Program-made: the position numbers and the translations under genes | Notes under the pieces: generated by a model | Databases searched by the model: none | What the model was told of the DNA's origin: nothing | Seen by the model: only the letters and a program-made list of their open reading frames with translations | Shown here: piece by piece, positions 20,530 through 31,235 of the stretch | Layout: the number at the start of each line of letters is the position of its first letter | How positions within the stretch are numbered: the first letter of the stretch is position 1 | DNA from: Agapetus fuscipes | Taxonomy: Eukaryota; Arthropoda; Insecta; Trichoptera; Glossosomatidae | Length of the DNA: 64,000 nucleotides | NCBI GenBank assembly: GCA_951799405.1 | Contig: OX637351.1 | Coordinates: forward strand, 4,186,251 to 4,250,250 | Direction: 5' to 3'

Positions 20530-20842
20530 AAGAACACAAAAGAAACTGTAGACTAGGACAGACAGAGAAATCTGCTGTAGCGGAACATGCAAAAGAAAGA
20601 AAAATAATATTTTTTTAATTACGGACAACCGTAATATAATTTACAATGAGACACAAATAATTGCAAAAGCTCGTGGTTATTATGCACGGCTTTATACAGC
20701 CAGTGAAATCTCTAAAAATAAATGTTTAAAGAGAAAGAAAGAAGGATTAAAATGAAACAAAACTTGGTTGAGCACAATTGAAGTTTTGATGCAGGGTAGT
20801 TTTAGACCAAACAATCAAGCCACGCCCCCTTTAGCTGTATAT
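20530..20842 (+). pseudogene. Penelope-like element C-terminal coding fragment
   Basis: With one or two frameshifts it reads EKSAVAEHAKERKIIF, then NETQIIAKARGYYARLYTAS-EISKNK, then FRPNNQATPPLA. Penelope-like proteins carry such a segment (SAVAEH...; ...R..REAIEI.K) around their GIY-YIG endonuclease, so this is a decayed copy of that C-terminal part. The NFNRDD motif seen at 59340 is not visible here. A LINE-L tail separates it from its 3' end at 21046. Confidence 0.55.
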
Positions 20843-21045
20843 CTATAATCTATAATCTAAGTTGCAAGGATATATTCATTTAAAGTTCTCAAATGCATGC
20901 CCACAAACAAACACGTGTAGATCGCGCTTACAAATGCTGAATGTGTACTTACAAATAAAATCCAAACCTCAAATGAACATAAGCCCTACAACTTTTGCCG
21001 ACCTTCCCTGATACAGGGGTAACCATTTTTTACAGTTACTTACAG
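20843..21045 (-). mobile_element. LINE-L 3' tail, subfamily B, inserted in a PLE
   Basis: The minus strand ends CAACTTAGATTATAGATTAT. The start is damaged (GGTTACCCCTGTATCAGGG). It lies between PLE coding sequence and the PLE 3' end. Confidence 0.85.
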
Positions 21046-21240
21046 TTTACAGTTTTAGCAATTACAATTAAATAGACGCAGTCTTTCGTACAAACATCAG
21101 AAGGGAGCAGAGTTCCGAAGAAGTCACACACAGGGGTGACGAAACGTAAGCAGAAGTCTTCAAGAAGTCTCAAGAAGAAGAAAAAGAAAAAAGAAGAACA
21201 AAACTATGGACCACGGTCAGAACCCGGAAAGACAGAATTA
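21046..21240 (+). mobile_element. PLE 3' end with hammerhead-like hairpin
   Basis: CCGAAGAAG, stem GTCAC (21123-21127), loop, stem GTGAC (21136-21140), then GAAACG. AGTCTTCAAGAAGTCTCAAG and an A/G-rich run follow. A second copy in reverse orientation is at 6560-6692. Confidence 0.6.
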
Positions 21241-22071
21241 AGCAAATTGTGGATGAGTTTGTATAAAGTTGGAGTATATTTGAGAAGAATGAAAAAAAAG
21301 AGAATTAGGGAATAAAGTATGGGATGAAAAGAGAGTAATTGGAGCGGTTGGATGAATTACATGACGATGAATGGCAGAATGCTTGTACACAAATGTACAT
21401 TTGTAACGAAGCTATCGCATGAAAATGAAAAGTAAACAGTGAAATGAATAAAGTGTGTACAGCGGAGACGAAAGCCTTAAGAAGAATGTCAGAAAAAAAT
21501 TAATAGATGATGTACGGAATGAATGAAAAAATCCACTACGTTTACAAGCCATACGCAAATTAAAGAAAGTACAGACAAATCTAACCGACTTGTTTTTCGT
21601 ATACTGAAGCACCTCGGTAGAAGTTGAAAAAACAAAATAAATAAATAAGTCGGGAAAATAAACACGAAGAATTCGCAAAGTCGGTGGAATCTGCTAAGCC
21701 GTGGAAATCTGCCTACCTGTCGATACAAATAAGTAAACGAAAAGTTCCGGAAAGGAAACTTTATAAGATGGACCCGACAACAAAGGCGCTTTAAAGGATC
21801 CGCTGTGTTTTCCAAGTTGAGTAAATGTACGAAGAAAAGAAAATCAAAACAACGAAATATTCCAAGACCAAATTACAGAACAACCTGATCCCCTAATAAA
21901 TATATATATATTTTTTTTAATTTCTAAGAATGGTCTAAAAATGGTTCGGATGTAGGAATAAGAAAGGATGGTAGGGAAGAGAGGAATCCTGGGCAAAACT
22001 GGAGAGGACTACATCACGCAGAAATCAAACTGGATGTATTTTCAACACGCAATTTATTTGGTGGATGATCA
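21241..22071. other. Purine-rich unassigned interval
   Basis: The plus strand is rich in GAAGAA/GAGAA words. The antisense frames at 21412-21678 and 21489-21815 are Phe/Leu-rich consequences of that bias and overlap each other. No motif recognised. Confidence 0.4.
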
Positions 22072-22341
22072 GTACCCTTAGTACGAGTTGCAAAACTTGA
22101 GTAATGTAAAGTTTACGGCAATTATTAAAGAGTGATTTCCCCCAAAATCTGCCGTTTTTTGTTTGTTTGAACTTGATTTTCTTCATCACTGTAATTCATT
22201 TGCTAAGACCATAAAGTGTAAGAAACAAAAACGGCAGATTTTGGGGGAAATCACTCTTTAATAATTGCCGAGAGAAATCAGTCTTTACTATTTTCCGTAA
22301 ACTCTACTTTTCTCAAGTTTTGCAACTCGTACTAAGGGTAC
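22072..22341. mobile_element. Foldback MITE with long arms
   Basis: Ends GTACCCTTAGTACGAGTTGC and GCAACTCGTACTAAGGGTAC; inner arms ATTATTAAAGAGTGATTTCC and GGAAATCACTCTTTAATAAT. The right arm has ~30 extra bases. A scrap of the right arm recurs at 60439-60497. Confidence 0.8.
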
Positions 22342-22523
22342 AGAACACGAGAAAGTTTTACAACTAAAAAAATTACATAAGACGTCAGACAAGTATTCTT
22401 CCTCTTTTCTCTTTTTAGTTGTTAGACAAAATGATATTAGATGTCAGAATCGTCTTCTTCTTCTTATAATATTAGTTATCATATTAAATTCAGACCAAAC
22501 ATCAGTTTCAAGTCATGTTTCCC

Positions 22524-22932
22524 ATCTATAATTTAAGTTACAAAGATATATTACATTAAATATTTTCATATAAAATGCATGCCCACAAGCAGACATGTGT
22601 AAGTTCACCCACACACGCCGCATGCCGCATTTGGACTTACAACATAAAACCCCAATTTCAAATGCAATTCTTACCGACCTATTATTAATGCTATACCTTG
22701 ACTTATAGGTTGGTAAGAGGCTGACTATCCATACTGTAAAAAATGGTTAACTTTGCCAATGTCACCCCTGTTTCAGGGAATGTCGGCAAGTGTTGCAGGG
22801 CGTATGTTCATTTGAGATTGGGTTTTTATATTGCAGGTCCACATGCGGAATGTGTTAGCGCGAAATTATACATGTCTGCTTGTGGGAATGCGTTTAATAT
22901 GAATCTTTTCAGCTTAGATTTAGATTTAGATA
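22524..22932. mobile_element. Two opposed LINE-L tails
   Basis: 22524-22682 is a minus-strand copy lacking its first third. 22693-22932 is a plus-strand subfamily A copy ending TTTTCAGCTTAGATTTAGAT. They meet near 22685. Confidence 0.8.
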
Positions 22933-23039
22933 CCTCACCAAAAAAAGACTTAGTTCTTGTGTGTGGTGAGCGGTTTGCAATCAATTAAATTAAGTGAAAA
23001 CAATAGCAGTAGAAAAATAATATAAATAAGGATAAGATA

Positions 23040-23103
23040 TGTAAAGTAAACCATTGTTTACAGAATGGGTGATCAGCCTCATAACAATCTTTAAGTCAAA
23101 GTA
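23040..23103 (-). mobile_element. LINE-L tail scrap
   Basis: TTACAGAATGGGTGATCAGC and CTTTAAGTCAAAG mark the antisense start of the tail only. Confidence 0.6.
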
Positions 23104-23411
23104 AACCTATACATCTATTTAGAGAAATCTCTAGCGTATTTCCTGCATTGAATAATAATATGGATTTGAAAAGTTTCAAGATCCCAGGTGTATTTACAAG
23201 CAGGACAAAGTAGAGCCTTTAATACTTTGCGAGTCCTCCAACAACTGACCCGAAGAGTGGACTAGGACTTCATGTATAAATTTACGTTATTACTCAGCCA
23301 TTGCGTTTTACCTTTGAGGTACAATATCAGTGGAGTCGAAACTGCCTCATGGCCTTTTCAGATACAACGATCAAAAATAGACTTACTGTAATAGCTTATA
23401 TGCAGGCCAAC

Positions 23412-23860
23412 CAAAATGTCAATTGAATAGGCTACAATTGGTCGTCAATGCGTGCGCTCGCATGATTGCTGGTCAGTCAAAGTTTACTCACATTACTCCT
23501 CTTCACTCACTGGCGCCGTACCCTAGAGCGCATCAAGTTTTAAGTGTGCACGATGGTCCACAAAGCTCTATTTGGAAAAACACCCAAAAATATATCGCTG
23601 ATCTTATCAAACCAGTCATCCTCGGCAAAAAAAGCCTAACACTGTGCTTGGCTGAAACTGGAGCCAAATCACAGATTAAAGAACCGATAAGAAGCGTTAA
23701 CACAATGTTTGGAGAGCGTGCATTTGCAGTTGCTGGTCCTCTGGCCTGGGATCACTTGCCACATCATGTGAGAGAGCTAGAGGACCATGGAAAGTTCCGG
23801 AATGCACTGAAGACAAGCAAATTTCTGGCATCATTTGCACGCGCGTTCTTGGAGTGACTA
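23412..23860 (+). pseudogene. CR1/L2-type RT C-terminal fragment
   Basis: The 144-codon frame reads LNRLQLVVNACARMIAG, FTHITPLHSL, IADLIKPVI, MFGERAFAVAGPLAWDHLP, and KFRNALKTSKF. Order and motifs (RLQ..QNA..R.I; HITP; P; G.RAF..AGP..WN.LP; FK..LKT.LF) match the conserved C terminus of CR1/L2-type and related LINE polyproteins. It is a second LINE lineage, unlike LINE-L. The RT catalytic domain is absent. Confidence 0.7.
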
Positions 23861-24972
23861 CATCACGAAACGACGCTATAAAGAAATCATCAACTCATCA
23901 TCATTAACGCATTTTGCTCAGATTGTCCATGGATTACTGGACAAAATTTCTGAAAGTTTTCATACATTTCCTTACACTACTGACTTCCGACTCGGTGCCG
24001 GATATTTTTCTATTTTTTATAGAAAAACTAGCTGTAACCAGCGTGTTTCACAACGCCATTTAAGTATATGGAATAAATTATTTTCATGCATAAAAGAAGA
24101 GGCTTTTACGCAACAACACAGCCAAAACAATAATTGAAATCCGATTGGAGCCAAACTTCACGCTATTCATCTCTAGGTTGATTTTCACGTTTTCTGAAAA
24201 TGGTCTAAAATTGTTAAGCGGCAAAGCCAGGCATAGGAAACATCGAGTGCGGTTCTTCGATTGAAATTTTAAATTTAAAACTGAGGTCCTTTTAAAAATG
24301 CTAAATTTCTTCATTCAAAAACGGTTAAGCCATTTAGGAGGAATATGAAGTCTGATGGATAAAAGAGGTGCTATTCCTACGAAAATACTAAAGTCGTGGT
24401 TTTAACTTGAAAAGTGAGATTAGGAATGTGAAAATTTTGGATCGTATGTATGCTTTGATGACAAATAATATAAAAGTACGAAATAAATATTTGGTCGAAA
24501 AAAATGAACAAAGAAATCTGTGTACGCTCTTTTAAATCATAAACCTGTATAAAATATACTTATTGACCGATTCTCATACCTATCAAATATGCGTACAAAA
24601 TTTCATAAGAATCCGTCAAGCCATTTCGGAGGCGTGTACCTATGCGTACCATACCTAAATGCGTTTTACCAAAAATGAATGTAAACAGATCTTTCACTAG
24701 TGGCACTGTTTTATTTTCAATACATTTTTGGTACACGCTATGGTTTACCGCTGTACTTGGGGCAGGGTTCCTTCTCCAGGGAATTTGGAAGGAATGAAGA
24801 AGTTTTCAAAGCTTTTCACAAAGAAGGGTTGATTTTTTTGGACCCGAAAGTTTAAAATTTATGTCGGCCCTTTTAGAAAATTTTATGCCTGGTCCAAAAT
24901 TTATGATGTTATACTCGTACATATCAATATTGATAAGTTTTGACCGGTCCGTGGTATTTACATTCACAGGTG
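23861..24972. other. Unassigned interval with a dispersed insect motif
   Basis: ACAAAATTTCATAAGAATCC followed by GTCAAGCCATTTCGGAGG (24597-24634), and AAACGGTTAAGCCATTTAGG at ~24319. These resemble a motif widespread in insect repeats (AAATTTCAT.A.AATCGGT.AAGCCGTTTCGGAG). The rest is unrecognised. Confidence 0.4.
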
Positions 24973-25211
24973 TGGGCTGTTGCACCAAACTCCAATAAGA
25001 CGAAATTCAAAATTAAGTGTAATTTCTCCCATCAAATCAAAAATTTGGTTGCATTTACGAAAATCAGCTGATGTACATCATCTTTCCTGTTCAAATTGTA
25101 TCATATTATTACCTATGTCTGAGAAATATTTAACCGTGGTCCTTACCAGAATTAAGCAATCAAATTTGATGTGTCAATCAAATATTGATTGGAGGTTGGT
25201 AAAACAGGCCC
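24973..25211. mobile_element. M3 MITE
   Basis: About 239 bp with ends GGGCTGTTGCACCAAACTCC and GGAGGTTGGTAAAACAGGCC. The right inner part (GGTCCTTACCAGAATTAAGC) recurs inverted at 31592-31695. Confidence 0.65.
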
Positions 25212-25214
25212 TTA

Positions 25215-25382
25215 GACTCTTTTTACGGGTAAGGGGGCTTTGAAGTGAGGGTTTCGCTGCTCCCAATTGGGCAGGTTCTCTTTTCTTGTGAGGACCGAGT
25301 AAAACTTGCCGGTATTTTGATTTTGGGTTTGAAATAAACATCGAAACGGAGAATCATTTTTGACACCTTAATAGGGATCGAA
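25215..25382 (-). mobile_element. SINE S2, old diverged copy
   Basis: GGTTTGAAATAAACATCGAA, CTTGTGAGGACCGAGTAAAA and ACGGGTAAGGGGGC are recognisable on the plus strand as antisense S2. The head and 3' end are lost. Confidence 0.65.
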
Positions 25383-25461
25383 TTTTAGCCTTCCAACATA
25401 AAACGAAAATATCCTATTAAGTGAACCATCGTATAAACATTAGTGTAGAGGTAAAAAAACG

Positions 25462-25725
25462 TAAATCCTTGACTGATAGGTTCGTACGAGGCTGACCACC
25501 CGTGCTGTACAAATCGGTTCACTTTTGCCAATGCCACCCCGGTTCAGGGAACGGCGGCAGGAGTTGCAAGGTTTATGTCCATGTGAGGTTTTCTTTATTT
25601 GTATGCACACACGCAGAATGTGTAGGCGCGAACCTACATGTGCCTGTCTGTAGGCATGCATTTCATATGAGCCTTAAATGCTTACATATCCTTGCAGCTT
25701 AGATTATAGATAAATTATAGATTAT
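25462..25725 (+). mobile_element. LINE-L 3' tail, subfamily D
   Basis: CCTTGACTGATAGGTTCGTA, AATGCCACCCCGGTTCAGGG, GTAGGCGCGAACCTACATG, ending GCAGCTTAGATTATAGATAA. D copies have CACCCCGGTT and the GGCGGCAGGAGTTGCAAGG block. Confidence 0.88.
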
Positions 25726-25817
25726 AGACAAAAAAACTCACATATAAGATCATTAATTTAGCAACATTACACACATATTTTTTGCTCTAGTTTAATTTTT
25801 TTAAAAGGCATTTTTAT

Positions 25818-26137
25818 GGTCGATAGCTCTGTTGGTAGAGTGCTTGCATTCCATGCAGTGAGCTCTGGTTCGAATCCCGCCGAGGGTGTAAGAAATGATT
25901 TCCCGTGTCGGTGTTTATTTCAAACCCCAAAATAAAAAACCGGCAAGGTTTACTCAGCCTTCACAAGAAATGAGTACAAGCCCACTCGGGTGCTGGGAAA
26001 CCCCCACATCTAATGAAAATGGTTGGTGTAAGGTGGCCCCCTTACCTGTAAAAATAAATATATTCCACTCGCCACATGCGAAACCCTACGGGGATAACGC
26101 GGCAAAAAGTTACACTATATGTTGAGCCTAAATGCGT
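25818..26137 (+). mobile_element. SINE S2
   Basis: GGTCGATAGCTCTGTTGGTA head to CTAAATGCGTTTTTTTTTG, with small losses near the centre (GTAAGGTGGCCCCC). Long terminal T run. Confidence 0.9.
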
Positions 26138-26474
26138 TTTTTTTTGTGTTTTTGGAAGCACAAATAATTAACAAAAACGGGACCTGAAATTTGAGCACCC
26201 GATTTTGTGTTTGCCAACACCAAAAAATATTTTGGAGGTAAAAATGGTTTTCATGTCTAACCTCCAGCATAAATACAGGGCTTTCAGCGCACAATGGTCT
26301 ATTAATTTGGCATGTAGTATTAAAGCCAACCCCTCTGCTTAAACGGATGCCATTATTCCAGATTTAACCCTTTTCCTGCCGTGAGCAAAATATTTTTTAT
26401 ATCTTCTTTGTTGATCTAGAAGCATCCAAGAATAACGATCACAAATCCTTATGGAATTTAATCGGGTTAGATCA
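26138..26474. other. Unassigned interval
   Basis: No recognised frame or repeat. Confidence 0.5.
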
Positions 26475-26583
26475 GGACTGCAAGTCTCATCTCCACGGTA
26501 ATTCTTACCTACCGAATATCGGTAATAATTGTATGAAGACTAATAAGCTGTTCACTTGCGGCCATCTTGAATTAACAGGTCTT
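26475..26583 (-). mobile_element. H-MITE internal fragment
   Basis: CACGGTAATTCTTACCTACC, ATCGGTAATAATTGTATGAA and GCTGTTCACTTGCGGCCATC match the H-MITE interior; both outer terminal repeats are missing. Confidence 0.75.
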
Positions 26584-26924
26584 TTTTGCTGACATTCAAA
26601 TTAATAAAATTGGGTAGGTACAAAATTACCAATTTATTTTACAATTTGATTTCTCCAAGTTGGTAATATTGACATTTTAAGTTTTATTAAGTTTTAACAC
26701 CTTTTTTCACCTGCCTCTTCCACTCTGACTGTCAAAGATACAAATTTTTCTCTCTTTCTGTAAATTTTACATCAAATAAAACCGAATAATTTAACGGTTT
26801 ATTATTTCAAGAACCAGTGCTGGGATCCCAAAATCAAAACCACCATTACATCATTCAAGATTCTCAGGATCCCAAACCGATCTTTTCCAGTATGTATGAA
26901 GAAAGTGATAGGTATATGGAGTCC
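26584..26924. other. Unassigned interval
   Basis: Ordinary AT-rich DNA; two TCCCAAA(A/C)-type words near 26828 and 26870 only. Confidence 0.5.
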
Positions 26925-27250
26925 GGTCGATAGCTCAGTTGGTAGAGTGCTTTCATTCCATGCCGTGAGCTCGGGTTCGAATCCCGGTGAGGGTGTCAGA
27001 AACGATTTCCCGTTTCGGTGTTTATTTCAAACCCCAAAATCAATTCCGGCACGGTTTACTTAGCCTTCACAAGAAATGAGTACCAGCTCTCTCGGGAGCT
27101 GAAGAAAACGCGCACTTCAGCTGAAGTGGTTGGCGTGAGGCCGGCCGCCTTACCAGTAAAAATAAATAGTGACATTCCACTGGCCACATGCGACACCTTC
27201 GGGGATAACGCGACAAGAAGTTACGCTATATGTGTAGCTTAGTTGCGTTG
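26925..27250 (+). mobile_element. SINE S2
   Basis: GGTCGATAGCTCAGTTGGTA to GTGTAGCTTAGTTGCGTTG. The head is preceded by GTCC, as at 28157 and 31701 and in the minus copy ending at 55562. This suggests GTCCGGTCGATAG is the true 5' end of this subfamily. Confidence 0.9.
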
Positions 27251-27584
27251 CGTATGCAAGGATAGAAAAAAATGAAGACGCATCTGCGTTACCTAGTGGA
27301 ACGTCGGCAAGATACAGTAACAGTGCATCATTCCATAGATCTATGAATGAAATGATCGAAATTTCAGAACGTTTGTGCTCCCAATAAATCTGTCGTGAAT
27401 TCCCGCCCTTTTGTTACGCCCTGCGATGTATTTAATGCTTATTGAAATGGAAATGGCGGCCCCTGGTTCCATTGCCACAATAATTTGGTATGAAAGGAAC
27501 ACCTCCGAGAGAAGCGACTGCGCATTACGCATGACAATAACTGCAGTGATTGGGTAATACAGGCCTGTGTGCGGAATCTAGACA
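27251..27584. other. Unassigned interval
   Basis: A 63-codon antisense frame (27341-27532) has no motif. No shared repeat. Confidence 0.5.
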
Positions 27585-28132
27585 AAAGTATTTTTTTTTA
27601 AGTCCTTAGATTTCAGGGACTCTAACTCTTAGACATTTTAGTCGACCGTTGAGCCCACGCTTTGACAAACTAATGACGCATTTGGTTGAAGACCTGTCAA
27701 TCCAAGATGGCCGCAAGTGAACAGCTGATAAGTCTCCATAGAAATATTACCAAAATTCGGTAGGTAAGAATGACCTTGGTGATGAGACTTTCAGCCCAGG
27801 CATTATTAGTTTGCCAAAGCATGGGCTCAACTGAAGACTCAAACGTCTAAGAATAGCCCCGTAAGGGTCTATGACACTTGTTATAGTGCCGCAGAGGTAT
27901 TTACGAGCTTAGTCATCGCTACAAAGGGCCAATACTCAAACAAGACCCAGTTGCTGTAAGGCTGGATGGACCTTTAGTGACCGGTATTTGGTAAAGGTTT
28001 TATGAATTATTCAACCCAGTGAAGAGCAAATTTGCGAACATAAATGGTATATTTATTGTTCTCCGCCGGGATTCGAACCCACAACCTTCCATTTACGAGT
28101 CCGAGGTGTTACCACTGGACTACGGACCGGTC
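27585..28132 (-). mobile_element. SINE S1 with tail C, split by H-MITE
   Basis: On the minus strand: head GACCGGTCCGTAGTCCAGTG, B-box, core, ATAACAAGTGTCATAGACCC. The tail is then interrupted by an H-MITE (27626-27861) and resumes TTAGAGTCCCTGAAATC. The SINE predates the MITE. Confidence 0.88.
27626..27861. mobile_element. H-MITE copy 3, inside a SINE
   Basis: Starts CTCTTAGACATTTTAGTCG (outer GGGG trimmed) and ends GAATAGCCCCG, with TAA on both sides (27623-27625, 27862-27864). Because the host SINE sequence is known, this is the best evidence for the TAA target duplication. Confidence 0.87.
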
Positions 28133-28159
28133 AAATAATTGATTCTTTTTTTGAAGTCC

Positions 28160-28460
28160 GGTCGATAGCTCAGTCGGTAGAGTGCTTGCATTCCATGCCG
28201 TGAGCTCGGGTTCGATTCCCAGCGAGGGTGTCAGAAACGATTTCCCGTTTCGGTGTTAATTTCAAACCCCATAATAAAATACCGGCAAGGTTTACTCAGC
28301 CATCACAAGAAATAAGAACCGGCCCTTTTGGGAAATGGGAAACTCCCACTTCAACTGAAGTGGTTGGCGTAAGGCCGGTCCCCTTACCTGTAAAAATAAT
28401 TAGGTTCACTCCCTAAATTCAAGCGGCAAGAAGTTGCACTATATGTGTAGCTTGGTTGCG
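28160..28460 (+). mobile_element. SINE S2
   Basis: GGTCGATAGCTCAGTCGGTA to TGTGTAGCTTGGTTGCG. ACATGCGACCCCTTCGGGG is deleted near 28415. Confidence 0.88.
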
Positions 28461-28699
28461 TAGGTACTGAAAATTAGAATGAATTCCCCTTCACTGTATT
28501 TGCCTGACAATTTCGCGTTTAAGCGCTGCTACCCTGAACAATGCTCGGCAGTTGTCCCGCGCTCGATTTCACACCCTCATCCCTTGTGTGTACGGCCCAT
28601 ATTCCCCTGGCACCCCTCACCTCAGCACTAGAATATTCCTATGTATTGTTGAAGCCGATATGGGGAGGTATAGTTTTACGCTCTTTTATTGTATGTACT

Positions 28700-29210
28700 C
28701 ACCATTCCGAAATGGCGAATGAATGGAATATCCAGAGTCATAATAAAAAGAGAGCCTGTATGAAGAAGGTTATGACTCTGGATGAAATTAATGAAAGAAG
28801 TATGTATGGACAGAAAAAATGACGGTTGATCTGTAATGTTGATCTTTTTTAATGAGAATGTTGTATTGTGTTTAAGCTTTAATGTCCATAAATATTAATA
28901 TTTATTTATTTTAAAAATGTGATTTGTTGTGTTTGTTCCTTGACTTACGGGTTGGTATGCTGCTGTGACCACCCATGCTGTAGAAAATGGTTCACATTTC
29001 CAATGTCACCCCTGTTTCAGGAAAGGTCGTCGGCGAAAGTTGTGGGATTTATGTTCATTTGAGGTTTGGATTTTAATTTGTAAGTACACATTTCATTTGT
29101 AAGCGCGAACTTACACGTGTTTGTTTGTGGGTATGCATTTGATATGAGCTTTGAATGTCTATATATTCTTGCAACTTAGATTGAAGATAGATTATATAAA
29201 ATAGACAATG
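28700..29210 (+). mobile_element. LINE-L 3' end with RT tail, subfamily B
   Basis: Begins CCGAAATGGCGAATGAATGG (residues EMANEWNIQSHNKKRACMKK), then a damaged MTLDE..ERSMYGQKK end, 3' UTR and tail to CAACTTAGATTGAAGATAG. One extra base in the last coding block shifts the frame. Confidence 0.88.
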
Positions 29211-29339
29211 TATATCTGTTCCAACCTACTTACGAAAATACTCATTAGTAATACAGAGAACAAAATACTTCACAGTTGCATTTCCATGTGTACAAATAAA
29301 CGCGGGTGAAAGTAAGTTCGCAGAGGGCTCTTAAGGTGT

Positions 29340-29925
29340 CTATAATCTATAATCTAAGTTGCAAGGATATATTCATTCAAAGCTCTCAGATGTATGCCCA
29401 CATACAAACGTGAGTTCGCGCTTACAAATTCTGATTGTGTACTTACAAATAAAATCCAAACCTCAAATGAACATAAGCCCTGCAACTCTTGCCGACATTC
29501 CCTGAAACAGGGGTGACATTGGCAAAGTGAACCATTTTTTACAGTATGGGTGGTCAGCCTCATACCAACCTATAAATCAAGGAATACGAGTAATAAATAA
29601 CATTTAAGTATAAAAAAAAAAAAAAACAACAACAAAACCTTAAAAATAAATCTATACAAAAAAGTCAAATAATTCTTATGCAAAAAATGTAGCAAACTAA
29701 TAAACTAACATTACAAATCAGCATTGCAGATTAGCCGCCACTTCTTCCTGTCCTTGCATACTTCTTTCATTTCATCCAGAGTCATAACCTTTTTCATACG
29801 AGCTCTTCTTTTATTATGACTCTGGATATCCCATTCACTCGCTATTTCGAAAATTTGGTCCATCCATACCTTTCTCGGTCTTCCGGTGTCCGGTGTTCGG
29901 TGTCCGGTCTTCGGTGTGATATGCA
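29340..29925 (-). mobile_element. LINE-L 3' end with RT tail, subfamily B
   Basis: A contiguous minus-strand copy. The coding end RPRKVWMDQIFEIASEWDIQ, then DEMKEVCKDRKKWRLICNAD before the stop at ~29711, then 3' UTR with A-runs, then the complete tail ending at 29340 in TTAGATTATAGATTATAG. It is second only to the 32 kb copy for intact coding end. Confidence 0.9.
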
Positions 29926-29965
29926 TAAAAACAGCGCTCACCAAATAAATCATCCCAATATTATT
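29880..29965. repeat. Short CCGGTGTTCGGTGT repeats and S1 tail-G scrap
   Basis: Four imperfect repeats of (T)CCGGTNTTCGGTGT at 29882-29918, followed by AAACAGCGCTCACCAAATAA, the end of S1 tail G in plus orientation. Confidence 0.65.
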
Positions 29966-30300
29966 GTAATATAGTTTGAAAAACCATTTTAAAGTTCCTT
30001 TATTTCCAGCTCCTTATATTTCTCATTTTTTCGTGACGTTTTCCTCCCCTCAGTCTTTTGGGACCTACACCTCGCCCTTCTCACCGCCTCTCCCCTCTCC
30101 CACAATCTTTTGGGACACATTTCTTCAGTCCCACCCTGTGTCGGGACCTCCCCCTCTTTCTCTGAGGTCTCACAAAATCAACATTTATGATTCTGCGTCG
30201 ATTTCTCCCAATATCACGGATACACCACAAAGTATAGGCTACACACCAGAAGTGTCCAAACAGTTTTCGTCGCGAAAACCTTCTAAACTTTTTTTGTTTT
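29966..30300. other. C/T-rich interval with a 108-codon frame
   Basis: The frame 29976-30302 is Ser/Pro/Phe-rich (FSPPLPSPTIFW) because the strand is pyrimidine-rich. CTTTTGGGACCTACAC and CTTTTGGGACACATTT are a partial internal repeat. No signal peptide or domain recognised. Probably not a gene. Confidence 0.35.
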
Positions 30301-30743
30301 GACCGGTCCGTAGTTCAGTGGAAACACTTCGGACTCTGAATGGAAGGTTGTGGGTTCGAATCCCGGCGGAGCACAAAAAATATACCATTTATTTTTTCAA
30401 ATTTGCTCTTCGCTGGGTTGAAGAATTAATAAACCTTTAGCAATGACCGGTCACCAAAGGTCCATCCAGCCTTACAGCCACTGGGTCTTGCTTGAGAATT
30501 GGCGCTTTATAGCGACGACAACCAAGCTCTTAAAAAGGTCGATAGCTCAATTGGAAGAATGCTTGCATTCCATGCCGAGAGCAAGGGTTCGATCTCAAGG
30601 CTTACTCAGTCTTCACAAAAAAATGAGCTGGTGTGAGGCCGGCCCCCTTACCCGTAAAAATAAATTGATCCCGTATCGCCACATGCGATCCCTTCGGGGA
30701 TAACGCAGGCAATAAGTTACACCATATGGATAGCTTAGTTGCG
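30301..30743 (+). mobile_element. S1-S2 dimeric SINE
   Basis: GACCGGTCCGTAGTTCAGTG with CTCTGAAT, the S1 core, CAAGCTCTTAAAAAGGTCGATAG (junction), GAGAGCAAGGGTTCGATCTC, then a shortened S2 body to TAGCTTAGTTGCGTTAG. Shared junction and changes with 13010, 38918 and 62319. Confidence 0.88.
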
Positions 30744-30764
30744 TTAGTTGAGTTGCGTATACAT

Positions 30765-31235
30765 ATCTAGACATCCCGAATATCCAGAGTCATAATAAAA
30801 TGAGAGCTTGTATGGAGAAGGTTATGACTCTGTATGAAATGAAAGAAGTATGTAAGGACAGAAGGAAATGGCGGTTGATCTGTAATGTTGGCGGCTAGGA
30901 CTAGGGTTTTTTAAATTACAATTTTGTTTTCTGTTTTAGTTTTGATGCCCATACATGTTGATTTTAAAAATGTTATTTGTTGTGTATGTTCCTTAACTTA
31001 TAGTTTGATATGCGGCTGACCACGCATGCTGTAGAAAATGGTTCACTTTGCCAATGTCACCTCTGCTTCAGGTAAGGTCGGCAAGAGTTGCAGGGTGTAT
31101 GTTCATTTGAGATTTGGGTTTTAACATTGTAAATCTACATGTTTAGCGCGAACTTATACGTGTCTGCTTGTGAAAATGCATATAATGTGAATCCCAAATG
31201 TAAGTTAACTATGCAACTAAGGTAGATTAGATTAC
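30765..31235 (+). mobile_element. LINE-L 3' end with RT tail, subfamily C
   Basis: CGAATATCCAGAGTCATAAT, ATGACTCTGTATGAAATGAA, then GGCGGCTAGGACTAGGG, 3' UTR and tail, ending GCAACTAAGGTAGATTAGAT. Confidence 0.88.

Noticed and set aside
21412..21815. Phe/Leu-rich ORFs resembling membrane proteins
   Set aside because: They are antisense to a purine-rich stretch and overlap in two frames. Composition alone explains the hydrophobic residues.
29976..30302. 108-codon Ser/Pro-rich ORF
   Set aside because: Pyrimidine-rich strand bias, no start context, signal or domain; it ends exactly at the border of a SINE.
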